IMG/VR virus record: IMGVR_UViG_3300001472_000018
Span: 1-27,567 of that record
DNA from: a virus
Strand: one strand, 5' to 3'
DNA length: 27,567 bases
Each line of letters begins with the position of its first letter. The stretch's first letter is position 1. Below, one piece after another: positions 18,173 through 25,148 of the stretch. Both the position numbers and the translations under genes were made by a program. A model generated the notes under the pieces. That model had not been told where the DNA came from. It was given only the letters and a program-made list of their open reading frames with translations, and did no database searches.

Positions 18173-19169
18173 CAGGTAATTTTAAGGTTTGAATCATGCC
18201 TAACTGAGTCTCCATAGAGTTACCCCAGTTGTTTCGAGCAAGGTGAAAAGCAATTCGGTCAAGGTGTGCTTCGTACTCTAGGATGCCTTGAGACAAATAA
18301 CTTTCGTCAATTTTAAATACTTCGCTTGGGAACTCTTTATTAGTTTGAACCGCTACGATGTAACACTCGTCTACTTCATAGCCGTCATATGCTGTCTCAA
18401 GACACATACGGTAGTATGCGAGTTGACGGTGGTAGTGGTACATATTTATCGTCTCTTCAAACTTGCCTAAAGGTTTGGCAGTAGTCTTTAAGTCGACAAG
18501 CGTTATGCGTTTGTTCTTGTGATCAAAGAGTACTCGGTCAATCTTACCCTTAATAGGAATATCGACTAACTGATCATTCTCTACAGGCCACTGTAAGTCA
18601 AACGTAATTTCTATTTCAGCCATAGCTTCATCGAATTTGCCATAGCCGTCTTTACAGATCAACTCATTAGCTGCTTCGTGCATCTTAATAGACTCGATAC
18701 ATCCTTGTACGGTGTGGTAGGTAACAGGGTCGACAATCATTTTGCCAGCACTTGTACAGATACACTTCCAGTAATCGTTGCCGTCTTTTAAGATGCGGTT
18801 GATTTTAGTCTGAAGCCCATTGCTTTTGTAGTAGTCCTCAGGTATGACGGACTCCCAAGTATCGTTCTTAATAGAATCTAACTCGGTAATAGGGACATCG
18901 TTAGCTTCGACATTCTTGTATAGCCTATTGTAAAGCCGGTCAATAACGTCTTGTGTTTTAGGACCTGGCACATTCTCAGATACAATATCTAGTTTACCTG
19001 GTTCTAGCAGCTCTTCATGAATGAGAGTTCCAATCTCAAAAGATTTGGAAGACTTCTGTTCTAGTTGTCCGTCAAGAAATTTCCGAAAGAGACGGGGATT
19101 ACCCCCGCTCTCCGGATCAATGTAGTTCAGCGAGCTATTGCTTACTGCTTTAATATCAAAGTAACTCAT
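18156..19169 (-). CDS. PD-(D/E)xK superfamily exonuclease (RecB/Cas4/RecE-like)
   Basis: The 337-residue protein shows the ordered motifs of the RecB-like nuclease group: GTLIHE at 47-52 (His51), IKGKID at 206-211 (Asp211), VDLKTT at 225-230 (Asp226, Lys228) and a QLAYYR helix near 249-254. These are the metal-binding and catalytic residues of the PD-(D/E)xK fold. A 5'-3' exonuclease producing single strands for the Sak4-like annealing system, or a DNA-processing nuclease, is the likely role. It is typical of crAss-like replication modules. The four cysteines of a Cas4 iron-sulfur cluster are not evident, and no CRISPR array is near. Its start ATG overlaps the stop of the upstream amidotransferase gene (ATGA), suggesting coupled translation. 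Confidence 0.88.
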   Translation of the reverse strand: MSYFDIKAVSNSSLNYIDPESGGNPRLFRKFLDGQLEQKSSKSFEIGTLIHEELLEPGKLDIVSENVPGPKTQDVIDRLYNRLYKNVEANDVPITELDSIKNDTWESVIPEDYYKSNGLQTKINRILKDGNDYWKCICTSAGKMIVDPVTYHTVQGCIESIKMHEAANELICKDGYGKFDEAMAEIEITFDLQWPVENDQLVDIPIKGKIDRVLFDHKNKRITLVDLKTTAKPLGKFEETINMYHYHRQLAYYRMCLETAYDGYEVDECYIVAVQTNKEFPSEVFKIDESYLSQGILEYEAHLDRIAFHLARNNWGNSMETQLGMIQTLKLPDGYNV

Positions 19170-20230
19170 GTAAATAAAGTAAGTTGGGCATTACTGATTT
19201 CTTTATACTCCTCGTCAGAAAGATACTGCTCAGTAGTAATGTTGAACCACATCTCTTCTTCTTTGTCCCAGATAAAATCGTATCCATCCCCTGATTGGTA
19301 ATACCCCTCGTCTTCCTCAGTATAGTCGTCAAAAATCGAGGAGCTATAAACAGTTGGACTAGTAGGCTGTCGGTAATCTGCGTAGTCTTTGAGTAAAGGC
19401 AAATCTGCATTAGGAACAGTGTCGTTAAAGTACAGCCAGGATGTAACGACCATTCCATTGTCTAATGAAATCTTTATCTCTTTACGTTGGTACCATTCCG
19501 GATGATTCTCTAGCTGGTCCATCTGGTTTAGAGTAGCGTCGTCTACTGCATATACTTCGACCCTAAGATTGTGACCGTCTTCTCTGTGCCCTGAGGCTAC
19601 ATACGGAATGCCTTGTGCTACCATTGCATACTGCTCGATAGTTTGACCTGCTCCAAGAAGACGAGCACTGCTAAGTAAACGGTGGTTGCCGAAGCCTTTA
19701 CGGAGAGTACCGTATACTGCTACAAGATGTGGGCAATCTAAGACATTGGGCTTACTGTAGTATACCCCATCGTTTATGTGCCAGTTACCTATACGATTTA
19801 CATATACCTTACCTGATTTGCTCATACGAGTGTATGCAAACCTGCTATCCGTTAAAGACAATATGTCTTTCCATGATTGCCAAGGCGTTTTACGAAGTGT
19901 GTCTGCCACAAAACGTGTATCAGATATGTCTTTATCCCAGGTGTGCGGTACCTGCACGGTGCCGTTATGGAATAGCCAGTTATGTTCGTTGACTTTAACT
20001 GGATGAGCATTGTCTATATCAGTTGTGCCTACTGTAGTAAGGCGGGCGTGAAAGATATAAGGACGCTCAGACTGTAGCCAGTCCTGAGCTTCCGCAATGT
20101 TCATTGTCTTTAAGACTTTGCCATCATCCAAAGTTTGGATACCAAAACCATGGGGGTTGTATGCCAGCGCTTGGGCGGCAATAGAGGGATCAAGCTTCCC
20201 GGTTTGCTTCTTGACTATAATCACACACAT
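19166..20230 (-). CDS. Class II glutamine amidotransferase fused to gamma-glutamylcyclotransferase-like domain
   Basis: The 354-residue protein starts MCVIIV, so removal of Met exposes Cys2 as the N-terminal nucleophile; this fixes the start. Residues 61-66 (HARLTT) and 88-90 (HNG), followed by SDTRF at 103-107, complete a class II amidotransferase or Ntn peptidase core (about 1-160). Residues 170-285 form a GGCT/AIG2-like domain: VYGTLRKG (172-179), a VEVYAVDD strand, and LENHPEWY with Glu241 in the position of the catalytic acid. The tail (about 290-354) is acidic and aromatic. No synthase domain is attached, so hydrolysis of a glutamine side chain or a gamma-glutamyl/isopeptide bond is likelier than amidation of a small metabolite. 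It overlaps the upstream amidoligase gene by 41 bases. The substrate is unknown. Confidence 0.85.
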   Translation of the reverse strand: MCVIIVKKQTGKLDPSIAAQALAYNPHGFGIQTLDDGKVLKTMNIAEAQDWLQSERPYIFHARLTTVGTTDIDNAHPVKVNEHNWLFHNGTVQVPHTWDKDISDTRFVADTLRKTPWQSWKDILSLTDSRFAYTRMSKSGKVYVNRIGNWHINDGVYYSKPNVLDCPHLVAVYGTLRKGFGNHRLLSSARLLGAGQTIEQYAMVAQGIPYVASGHREDGHNLRVEVYAVDDATLNQMDQLENHPEWYQRKEIKISLDNGMVVTSWLYFNDTVPNADLPLLKDYADYRQPTSPTVYSSSIFDDYTEEDEGYYQSGDGYDFIWDKEEEMWFNITTEQYLSDEEYKEISNAQLTLFT

Positions 20231-21140
20231 CTAAAGTGAGTTGTTTTAAATTTGACTTAACCGTAGGATTTGGTTGGACGATGAGTCTGTTCCTTACTCC
20301 GGTTGGAATTAGAGTGCGCACCTTGCTATAGGATTTCCACTCGATTGATTCTACTGCAAAGGCTTTGCTGTATGCAGCTGCTAATAGGACTTTCTCGCCA
20401 TACTTCTTTTCATACAAGCCGTAGATATGACTTCCTAACTCGCTGTTGATGTCAAGTAAGTCTTTATAGATTGTATCCCAGGACAGGTCTTCGTACTTCT
20501 CTGTGGTAAACAGAATACGAAGTAAAGTTACCCGCCACTCTAGCTGTTTGAGAGATTTAATAGCACTGAAAAGCCGTATCTCCATGCGATCCGAGCTACC
20601 AAGATTGATAGCATTGTATCTTTCGTTGTAGTCGTTCTTGGTGTAGAACTTAGAGTAGCCTCTTCTCTTCGCCCGCTTAGGGTAGAGAGCGTAGAGTAAC
20701 GGGATAATCTGTGCAGCTTTCTTAGCATACCAATCAGCATCAGCGTTATGCTTTGAAACAGTGATGTGTCCACCACATGCGTAGCTGGTTTTAGAATGGA
20801 TGAGGTAGTTTAATACAGGTTCACTTAAGTGTGTCTTGTATATGTCATTACAAAGATTGTAGATAGGGCTGATAAGCTCGAATCCATAATTTCCTAGTGA
20901 CCCGTCTCTTTCTGCACGCCAGGAGTTAGGAAGATACTCTTCTCTTTGACCTTGGTATAGTTGACAGATGTGTCTGCCAGGCTCGTCTTCTTTCTCTGCT
21001 TCGATACCGAATCGGTACATAGCACGAGGAGTCGTATCCCAGATAGCAGCTACAGAATGGTATCCATATAAGTCACCGTATGTATAGGGAGCATCTTCGC
21101 ATAGTGCTTCGTACATGTCTTCTCTTACTTCGGTTGGCAT
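20190..21140 (-). CDS. Amidoligase (COOH-NH2 ligase, glutamine-synthetase-like fold)
   Basis: The 316-residue protein carries the ordered motifs of the Amidoligase_2 group: FGIEAE at 44-49, ERDGSLG at 77-83, FELISP at 87-92, CGGHITVS at 122-129 and INLGSSDRMEIRLF at 178-191, followed by an SAIKS helix. The acidic residues and His125 correspond to the metal- and ATP-binding positions of glutamine-synthetase-like ligases. Such enzymes use ATP to join a carboxyl group to an amine, making peptide or isopeptide bonds. From memory, Pfam notes that this family neighbours amidotransferase-like peptidases in bacteria and AIG2-type cyclotransferases in fungi; here both activities are fused in the next gene. 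The N-terminal 40 residues are an extra extension. It overlaps the 71-residue gene by 16 bases. Substrate unknown. Confidence 0.85.
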   Translation of the reverse strand: MPTEVREDMYEALCEDAPYTYGDLYGYHSVAAIWDTTPRAMYRFGIEAEKEDEPGRHICQLYQGQREEYLPNSWRAERDGSLGNYGFELISPIYNLCNDIYKTHLSEPVLNYLIHSKTSYACGGHITVSKHNADADWYAKKAAQIIPLLYALYPKRAKRRGYSKFYTKNDYNERYNAINLGSSDRMEIRLFSAIKSLKQLEWRVTLLRILFTTEKYEDLSWDTIYKDLLDINSELGSHIYGLYEKKYGEKVLLAAAYSKAFAVESIEWKSYSKVRTLIPTGVRNRLIVQPNPTVKSNLKQLTLDVCDYSQEANREA

Positions 21141-21340
21141 GGCTCATCCATATTGTCAAACTCATTAACTAAACTGAATATTTGCATGATGAATAGATCA
21201 GCATCGACATTCCCGTTTCGGTAAAGTTTAACTGCGTGTGATACATTCTTCATACATGTTTGTGCGTATTCTAATTCCGGCGCACCAGCCGTCATACCAC
21301 TCGAAATTTCTTCGTGGTAATGCTCTTTTAATTTACCCAT
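21125..21340 (-). CDS. Small hypothetical protein upstream of the amidoligase
   Basis: The 71-residue protein begins MGKLKEHYHEEISSG and is mixed charge with a predicted helical middle (about 22-63), ending in an acidic stretch and CQPK. No family is recognised. It is translationally linked on both sides: its ATG lies within the end of the 50-residue gene (8-base overlap, ATGGGTAA) and its last 16 bases overlap the amidoligase start. That position makes it a possible accessory or substrate of the amidoligase system, but nothing in the sequence proves this; it may be an unrelated early protein. Confidence 0.7.
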   Translation of the reverse strand: MGKLKEHYHEEISSGMTAGAPELEYAQTCMKNVSHAVKLYRNGNVDADLFIMQIFSLVNEFDNMDEPCQPK

Positions 21341-21485
21341 TTTCTTTTAATTTAAATGCTTCTTCCATAGCTCTCTCAAACCTTTTATAGTTTTTGAACC
21401 CTATTCTCTTTGTTAAAGATGTTACATTGATATTTTCATCTGCTAACTTTAACATTAGTCCGTCAATTATTTCTTCTTTACTCAT
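21333..21485 (-). CDS. 50-residue helix-turn-helix-like protein
   Basis: This short frame runs from ATG at 21485 to TAA at 21333-21335. It encodes MSKEEIIDGLMLKLADENIN, then a segment (VTSLTKRIGFKNYKRFERAM, about 21-40) with the spacing of a helix-turn-helix and a resemblance to the second helix pair of AraC-type domains. It fills the otherwise empty gap between the NinB-like gene and the 71-residue gene, one base after the former and overlapping the latter by eight bases. A small DNA-binding protein or a terminase- or repressor-like accessory are possible; the function is unknown. Confidence 0.7.
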   Translation of the reverse strand: MSKEEIIDGLMLKLADENINVTSLTKRIGFKNYKRFERAMEEAFKLKENG

Positions 21486-21486
21486 C

Positions 21487-21942
21487 TTATATAGAATAAA
21501 GGTGTGAAGGGTCTGGGATATCCAGACTCATATTCTCAGCAGCCCACTGTCGTATGTTGTCTATGTAAAGCTTAAACTCTTTAGTAGACATATCCTTAGT
21601 GGACTTCTTGGTCAGTGCGATAACGCGTCCTGTTTCAGGATGGTACAACTCTTGCTTAGCGAAGAGTTCTTTCATCACTTCATGAACGATATCGCGTGTT
21701 AGATTGCCGGTTCTACCAGTGACTAAGTCGCCTGCTTGGTATCCGGATGATACAAGTTCTTCTCGAATCATGTATAGTAGCGTACCCCAGTAATATCTAT
21801 TCTGAGGATTGCTGCGTAGTCGTACACTGTTGACTGTTACTTCAACGTCGTGTCCTTCGAGCTTACGTAGCTCGTTGTGAAATTGAAGATCTTCATACGG
21901 TATTAGTACACCGTCTTTAATCTTCCCGGTAATATGTATCAT
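21487..21942 (-). CDS. NinB/Orf-like recombination protein (putative)
   Basis: The 151-residue protein has a short beta-rich N-terminus (GKIKDGVLIPYEDL), a VEVTVN strand, then SNPQNRYYWG at 44-53. Its C-terminal half contains STKDMSTKEFKLYIDNIRQW and ends in an IPDP turn. The arrangement (an SxxQN-tyrosine element, then a Ser/Thr-rich loop and a KEF-initiated helix) resembles the NinB family, related to lambda Orf, which loads recombinases or helps process single-stranded DNA. Its place next to a RusA-like resolvase and the primase fits a recombination role. The similarity is recognised by pattern only. Its ATG overlaps the RusA-like stop by four bases. Confidence 0.6.
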   Translation of the reverse strand: MIHITGKIKDGVLIPYEDLQFHNELRKLEGHDVEVTVNSVRLRSNPQNRYYWGTLLYMIREELVSSGYQAGDLVTGRTGNLTRDIVHEVMKELFAKQELYHPETGRVIALTKKSTKDMSTKEFKLYIDNIRQWAAENMSLDIPDPSHLYSI

Positions 21943-22529
21943 ACATAGAAAAGCGTGTGCTCTCTTGTGTCTGTTGTAATGGTAAATACTAGCTTACGTT
22001 CTTCCGTAGTTTCTACTGGAAAGAACTCCATGCTAGCAGCCTTACTGACGTACTTGATATTGTCATCAGGTATCAGTTTTTCATTTACGATAAGATCTTG
22101 GAACACCTTTAGGTAAATCCATTTGTTATCTAAATCCCAGTCGGCTTTACCAGCTACATCATACATGGCACAACTGATTTGAATTGGGAACTTGTCTCTT
22201 GGAATCTTCCGAACCTTCCTAAGGTAAGGGCGGAAGGCATCCTTAATAGCGTTAACTACCTTGACTCGCATGACTGGTCTTGTATTACCAGCATAGAAGT
22301 CTTGGCCGTTAATCTTCTTCATACGCGGGGTGTTTACACTCTTCGCGTTACGAATAATAGGTTGTCCATCGTTAGTACAAAGCCTACCCTTTCGGTCATA
22401 CCCGAAAGTAGGGTCTTGGAACTTCTTTGGAATCTTGTCTTTACTAGTGTAGTAGGTCGCTCGTCTTCGGTTGCTCATCTTTACGTGGGTGATGAACTCC
22501 GGAATCTCTATCGTTACGATATGTGCCAT
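21939..22529 (-). CDS. RusA-like Holliday junction resolvase
   Basis: The 196-residue protein contains DWDLDN at 130-135 followed 20 residues later by PDDNIKYV (154-161). This is the RusA pattern of clustered aspartates that bind metal at the junction-cutting site: Asp130, Asp132 and Asp134, with Asp155 and Asp156. A lysine-rich N-terminal half fits DNA binding. It is longer than E. coli RusA (about 120 residues), with extra residues at about 20-80. The enzyme would resolve branched recombination or replication intermediates before packaging. From the ATG at 22529 it overlaps the primase gene by 86 bases; an internal Met18 would reduce this to about 35 bases but lose the first strand. Confidence 0.8.
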   Translation of the reverse strand: MAHIVTIEIPEFITHVKMSNRRRATYYTSKDKIPKKFQDPTFGYDRKGRLCTNDGQPIIRNAKSVNTPRMKKINGQDFYAGNTRPVMRVKVVNAIKDAFRPYLRKVRKIPRDKFPIQISCAMYDVAGKADWDLDNKWIYLKVFQDLIVNEKLIPDDNIKYVSKAASMEFFPVETTEERKLVFTITTDTREHTLFYV

Positions 22530-23493
22530 CCCATAAAGATATGAGTTTCTCTACCTTGCTTCGACCATAAGCCTGCACTAAGTCGCTAATGTCCTTAGCT
22601 CCATAGTTAATCGACCCGAATCTACCGTCGGTTAGAAACATAGGTCTGATGCCATACTTCTTACGCATGTAGTTAGCCATCGTTACACCAGCTCGGTCAA
22701 AATCATATAGACTTACGACAGTATGTGCTTCAGAAAGTAACCCAGTAATCCAAACTTCATCTGGGTACACGGTCTCAGACTGAGGAGCTACAGCAGTGAT
22801 GCCAAACTCATGTAAGACCATCACGTCTTTCATACTTTTAGTAATGACTACTAGACCTGTAGTATCTCGCAGCACTTGGTAACCTTGTACCAAGCTACAG
22901 TTGCACATGAATCGGTTAGTCTTCCGTTTAGGGAAATAGATTTTGTATTGATCGTCACCAAAATCATATGCATAAGCAGGGTCACCTTTCCTATAGGAGT
23001 AGATGCAATTGCCGTTTAACCATGCTGCTTCAAGTGGAGGTACATGGAAGTGCAGTAGAGTAGATTTACTTATACCGAACTGTGTCCAGAACTCTCTGTC
23101 CTCTTCGTTGAAAGGACGTCTCTTGATTTGTATTACAGTCTCGCGTCGCTGAAAAGTGACGAGGTGCGGGTAGTCTTTACGCTCTACCCGCACTCCATCA
23201 ATCAAATTAAAGTCATTTGCTATAATCTCTAGTGCCTCGTGAAAGGAGCAGTTGTAGATATGCATTACAATCTTGAAACAACCGCCGCTTAGAAATCCAG
23301 CAAAGTCTTTGAATATCAGCGAGCCTTCTTTATTGTAGAAAAATCCACAGGTCGGATTCTTATCCTCACGTAGAGGGCTAAGAAACCTAGCCTTAAGCTT
23401 AATGGGCACTTTAAGGTAGTGCTGCATTATCTGCTCTTGGCTTAGTTCCCCAAGGATATAGTCTGCGCTTAAGTCAGGCTTAAGCTGATACAT
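22444..23493 (-). CDS. DNA primase, DnaG-type with TOPRIM domain
   Basis: The 349-residue protein has a degenerate primase N-terminal domain (SPLREDKNPTCGFF at 39-52, then FKDFAGFLSGGCF), which keeps cysteines 49, 72 and 82 but not a full zinc ribbon. A TOPRIM core follows: VVITKSMKDVMVLHEFG at 215-231, an APQSE strand, and YDFDRAG at 263-269 (Asp264, Asp266). The usual first TOPRIM glutamate is replaced by Lys219. It should make RNA primers for the DnaB-type helicase encoded nearby. Its start codon shares the A of the upstream SSB stop (TAATG), indicating coupled translation. Confidence in the primase family is high; the missing glutamate leaves the catalytic detail open. Confidence 0.88.
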   Translation of the reverse strand: MYQLKPDLSADYILGELSQEQIMQHYLKVPIKLKARFLSPLREDKNPTCGFFYNKEGSLIFKDFAGFLSGGCFKIVMHIYNCSFHEALEIIANDFNLIDGVRVERKDYPHLVTFQRRETVIQIKRRPFNEEDREFWTQFGISKSTLLHFHVPPLEAAWLNGNCIYSYRKGDPAYAYDFGDDQYKIYFPKRKTNRFMCNCSLVQGYQVLRDTTGLVVITKSMKDVMVLHEFGITAVAPQSETVYPDEVWITGLLSEAHTVVSLYDFDRAGVTMANYMRKKYGIRPMFLTDGRFGSINYGAKDISDLVQAYGRSKVEKLISLWDGTYRNDRDSGVHHPRKDEQPKTSDLLH

Positions 23494-24119
23494 TACCAGG
23501 GAGCAGTATCCTCCGTTGTCGCAGTAGACTTCTCACTGCTAGACCATGCTTCTCCAGAACTATCAGGAGCAGCAGCTTCCACGATATCCCACTTAGGGTC
23601 AATCACAAGACGGTTAGGCTCAGTCATCGCTTGGATAAATGGCTTGAACGCTCTGTTAGGGAAGGTTGTAAACTGACTGTTCTTCTTGTAGACAATCTTT
23701 ACACGGCAAGGCACGTCGACATAAGTCTGACCAAGCATCTTGATCACGCCGTCTGCAAACTCTTTGAAGTTGGCAGCACGGAATACACACTTGTCCTTAG
23801 GGATAAAGCATGAAAGAACGTGCTTGATACGCTCGCCTTGAGCGTCGAACTGCTGCTTAACAAATGCTTCAGCATCAGCAGTAGACTTGCCCCAACCTTT
23901 AGCAAGCTCTTGGAGTCGTGCCGGGTCAATAGGAAATTCTATATGTGTAAAGCTAGAGCCAGCGCTATCGCTGAATAGAAACTTAAGTACATCGTCTCCA
24001 CTGCCATCGGCTTTAAGAGGTTCGTACAACACGTCTTTAAGGTTTACGTTTTCAGTAATACCTGCCGCGATACGAGAGCCTCCACTAGAAGCGCCCGTTT
24101 GTTCATCAAATCCGTACAT
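23493..24119 (-). CDS. Putative single-stranded DNA-binding protein
   Basis: The 208-residue protein has a beta-rich centre (about 60-165) and a Ser/Thr/acidic, probably disordered C-terminal tail ending TEDTAPW, which resembles the partner-recruiting acidic-aromatic tails of SSB proteins. It lies between a Sak4-like ATPase and a primase with one-base overlaps at each end (TAATG). This is the position SSB often has in crAss-like and other phage replication-recombination modules. No diagnostic OB-fold motif can be read by eye, so this is a context-supported call. It could instead be another Sak4-associated recombination protein. Confidence 0.55.
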   Translation of the reverse strand: MYGFDEQTGASSGGSRIAAGITENVNLKDVLYEPLKADGSGDDVLKFLFSDSAGSSFTHIEFPIDPARLQELAKGWGKSTADAEAFVKQQFDAQGERIKHVLSCFIPKDKCVFRAANFKEFADGVIKMLGQTYVDVPCRVKIVYKKNSQFTTFPNRAFKPFIQAMTEPNRLVIDPKWDIVEAAAPDSSGEAWSSSEKSTATTEDTAPW

Positions 24120-24805
24120 TATTTTATTGTATCAGGGTAAATTTTATTCCAATTTAATTCTAAGAACTGACCTGCTAAGGTAGGAATGCGGCACCCAGCG
24201 TCAGTATTAATTCCGGTTCGGAAATCAACCATTAGTTTATCTTCTTCACGGACTATGCGTCCTACCCCATCCATAATAGAACAGAGGTGAGTCTTGAGTT
24301 TACCTGTAAGGTTAATCTTCTGTACTTCTACACCCTCGTCATCGTGCCCATCTTTCTGGTGCCCGACAATAATGATGTGCTTTGAAGCACGTGCAAACTG
24401 CTCGACTATTGCAATAACTTGACTGCGCATTAGTGACCAGCCCTTACCGTGAGGGATGTCGCCAATGTGCTTTACATTGTTAGAGTTGCATATAGCCTCG
24501 CCTACCCACTGCTCGATATGATCAATGGTATCTAAGACAATAAAGTCATGCTTGCTAGGATTCTCTAGCAAATAGTCAAGAGTTTCTCTTAGCATGGGCA
24601 GTCCATCTACAACGATGCTTGTTGCACCATCGCAGTAGGATGTGCCGCCTACTAACTCTTCTCCATAGTTGCCCTTGACTTCGGTGTCGATAATCAGGTG
24701 CGAGGGTAATTGTGCTACTGCACTTGTTTTACCCACCTTCGGTTTTCCATACAAGAACAACCGGTGTGGCGATAATGCTGCCACCGTTACTTTAGGTTTA
24801 ATCAT
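24119..24805 (-). CDS. Sak4-like RecA-fold ATPase (AAA_24)
   Basis: The 228-residue protein has an early Walker A (GKPKVGKTS at 20-28), a Walker B (DFIVLDT at 87-93, Asp92) and the compact length of Sak4/AAA_24 phage ATPases. A VGHQKD segment near 147-152 fits the sensor region. Sak4 proteins are Rad51-like single-strand annealing or exchange proteins that work with SSB, which matches the adjoining gene. It probably acts in phage recombination-dependent replication and repair with the PD-(D/E)xK nuclease and the resolvase. It overlaps the 116-residue gene by eight bases upstream and the SSB start by one base downstream. Confidence 0.85.
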   Translation of the reverse strand: MIKPKVTVAALSPHRLFLYGKPKVGKTSAVAQLPSHLIIDTEVKGNYGEELVGGTSYCDGATSIVVDGLPMLRETLDYLLENPSKHDFIVLDTIDHIEQWVGEAICNSNNVKHIGDIPHGKGWSLMRSQVIAIVEQFARASKHIIIVGHQKDGHDDEGVEVQKINLTGKLKTHLCSIMDGVGRIVREEDKLMVDFRTGINTDAGCRIPTLAGQFLELNWNKIYPDTIK

Positions 24806-25148
24806 CTAGTATTCCGTCTTCTATTTCATGATATATAGCGCCGAGTAATGTTCGAGCGCGATCTCTAAGATACGTAATAAGCTCCTTATCTTCTACTATT
24901 ATGTCAGCAGAACTAGCAGTGTATTCCTCTGCAGGAGAAGCAGTTACGTAGTTTTTGCCAATGAATTTATAGATTCTATACTTACCTAAAAGTACGAATT
25001 GAGTAGGAGGAGCATACGTGCTTTTACCCAAGCTGTCATTGTCATACTTTGAGATAAGTATGCTACCTACATCAAAGCTTTTAGAGACCGTAGGGGTTGT
25101 CTCTACGTGCTGCCGTATCTCCACTGTCCCAGTCTTCAAAGATTCCAT
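24798..25148 (-). CDS. Hypothetical protein between DnaB-like helicase and Sak4-like genes
   Basis: The 116-residue protein is unrecognised. It has a beta-rich middle (about 25-75, including FVLLGKYRIYKFIGKNYV) and an acidic helical C-terminus ending EIEDGILDD. The first ATG gives a 68-base overlap with the helicase gene; a GTG about eight codons in would shorten this. Overlap at both ends and co-orientation support it as a real replication-module gene. No domain, signal peptide or membrane segment is visible. Confidence 0.65.
   Translation of the reverse strand: MESLKTGTVEIRQHVETTPTVSKSFDVGSILISKYDNDSLGKSTYAPPTQFVLLGKYRIYKFIGKNYVTASPAEEYTASSADIIVEDKELITYLRDRARTLLGAIYHEIEDGILDD

Noticed and set aside
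18156-19169. Cas4 and a possible CRISPR locus
   Set aside because: The nuclease motifs fit the whole PD-(D/E)xK superfamily; Cas4-type cysteines are not evident and no repeats or other cas genes are present.
19156-19458. Leftward 100-residue frame overlapping the end of the amidotransferase-cyclotransferase gene
   Set aside because: It is an alternate frame of a protein with clear domains, and its sequence is not coding-like.
19166-20230. Glutathione breakdown enzyme because of the GGCT-like domain
   Set aside because: The fusion to an Ntn amidotransferase and adjacency to an amidoligase point to modification of another substrate; nothing for glutathione metabolism is nearby.
21125-21485. 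Toxin-antitoxin pair (50- and 71-residue genes)
   Set aside because: The small size and overlap are suggestive, but neither protein matches a known toxin and the small HTH is not diagnostic.
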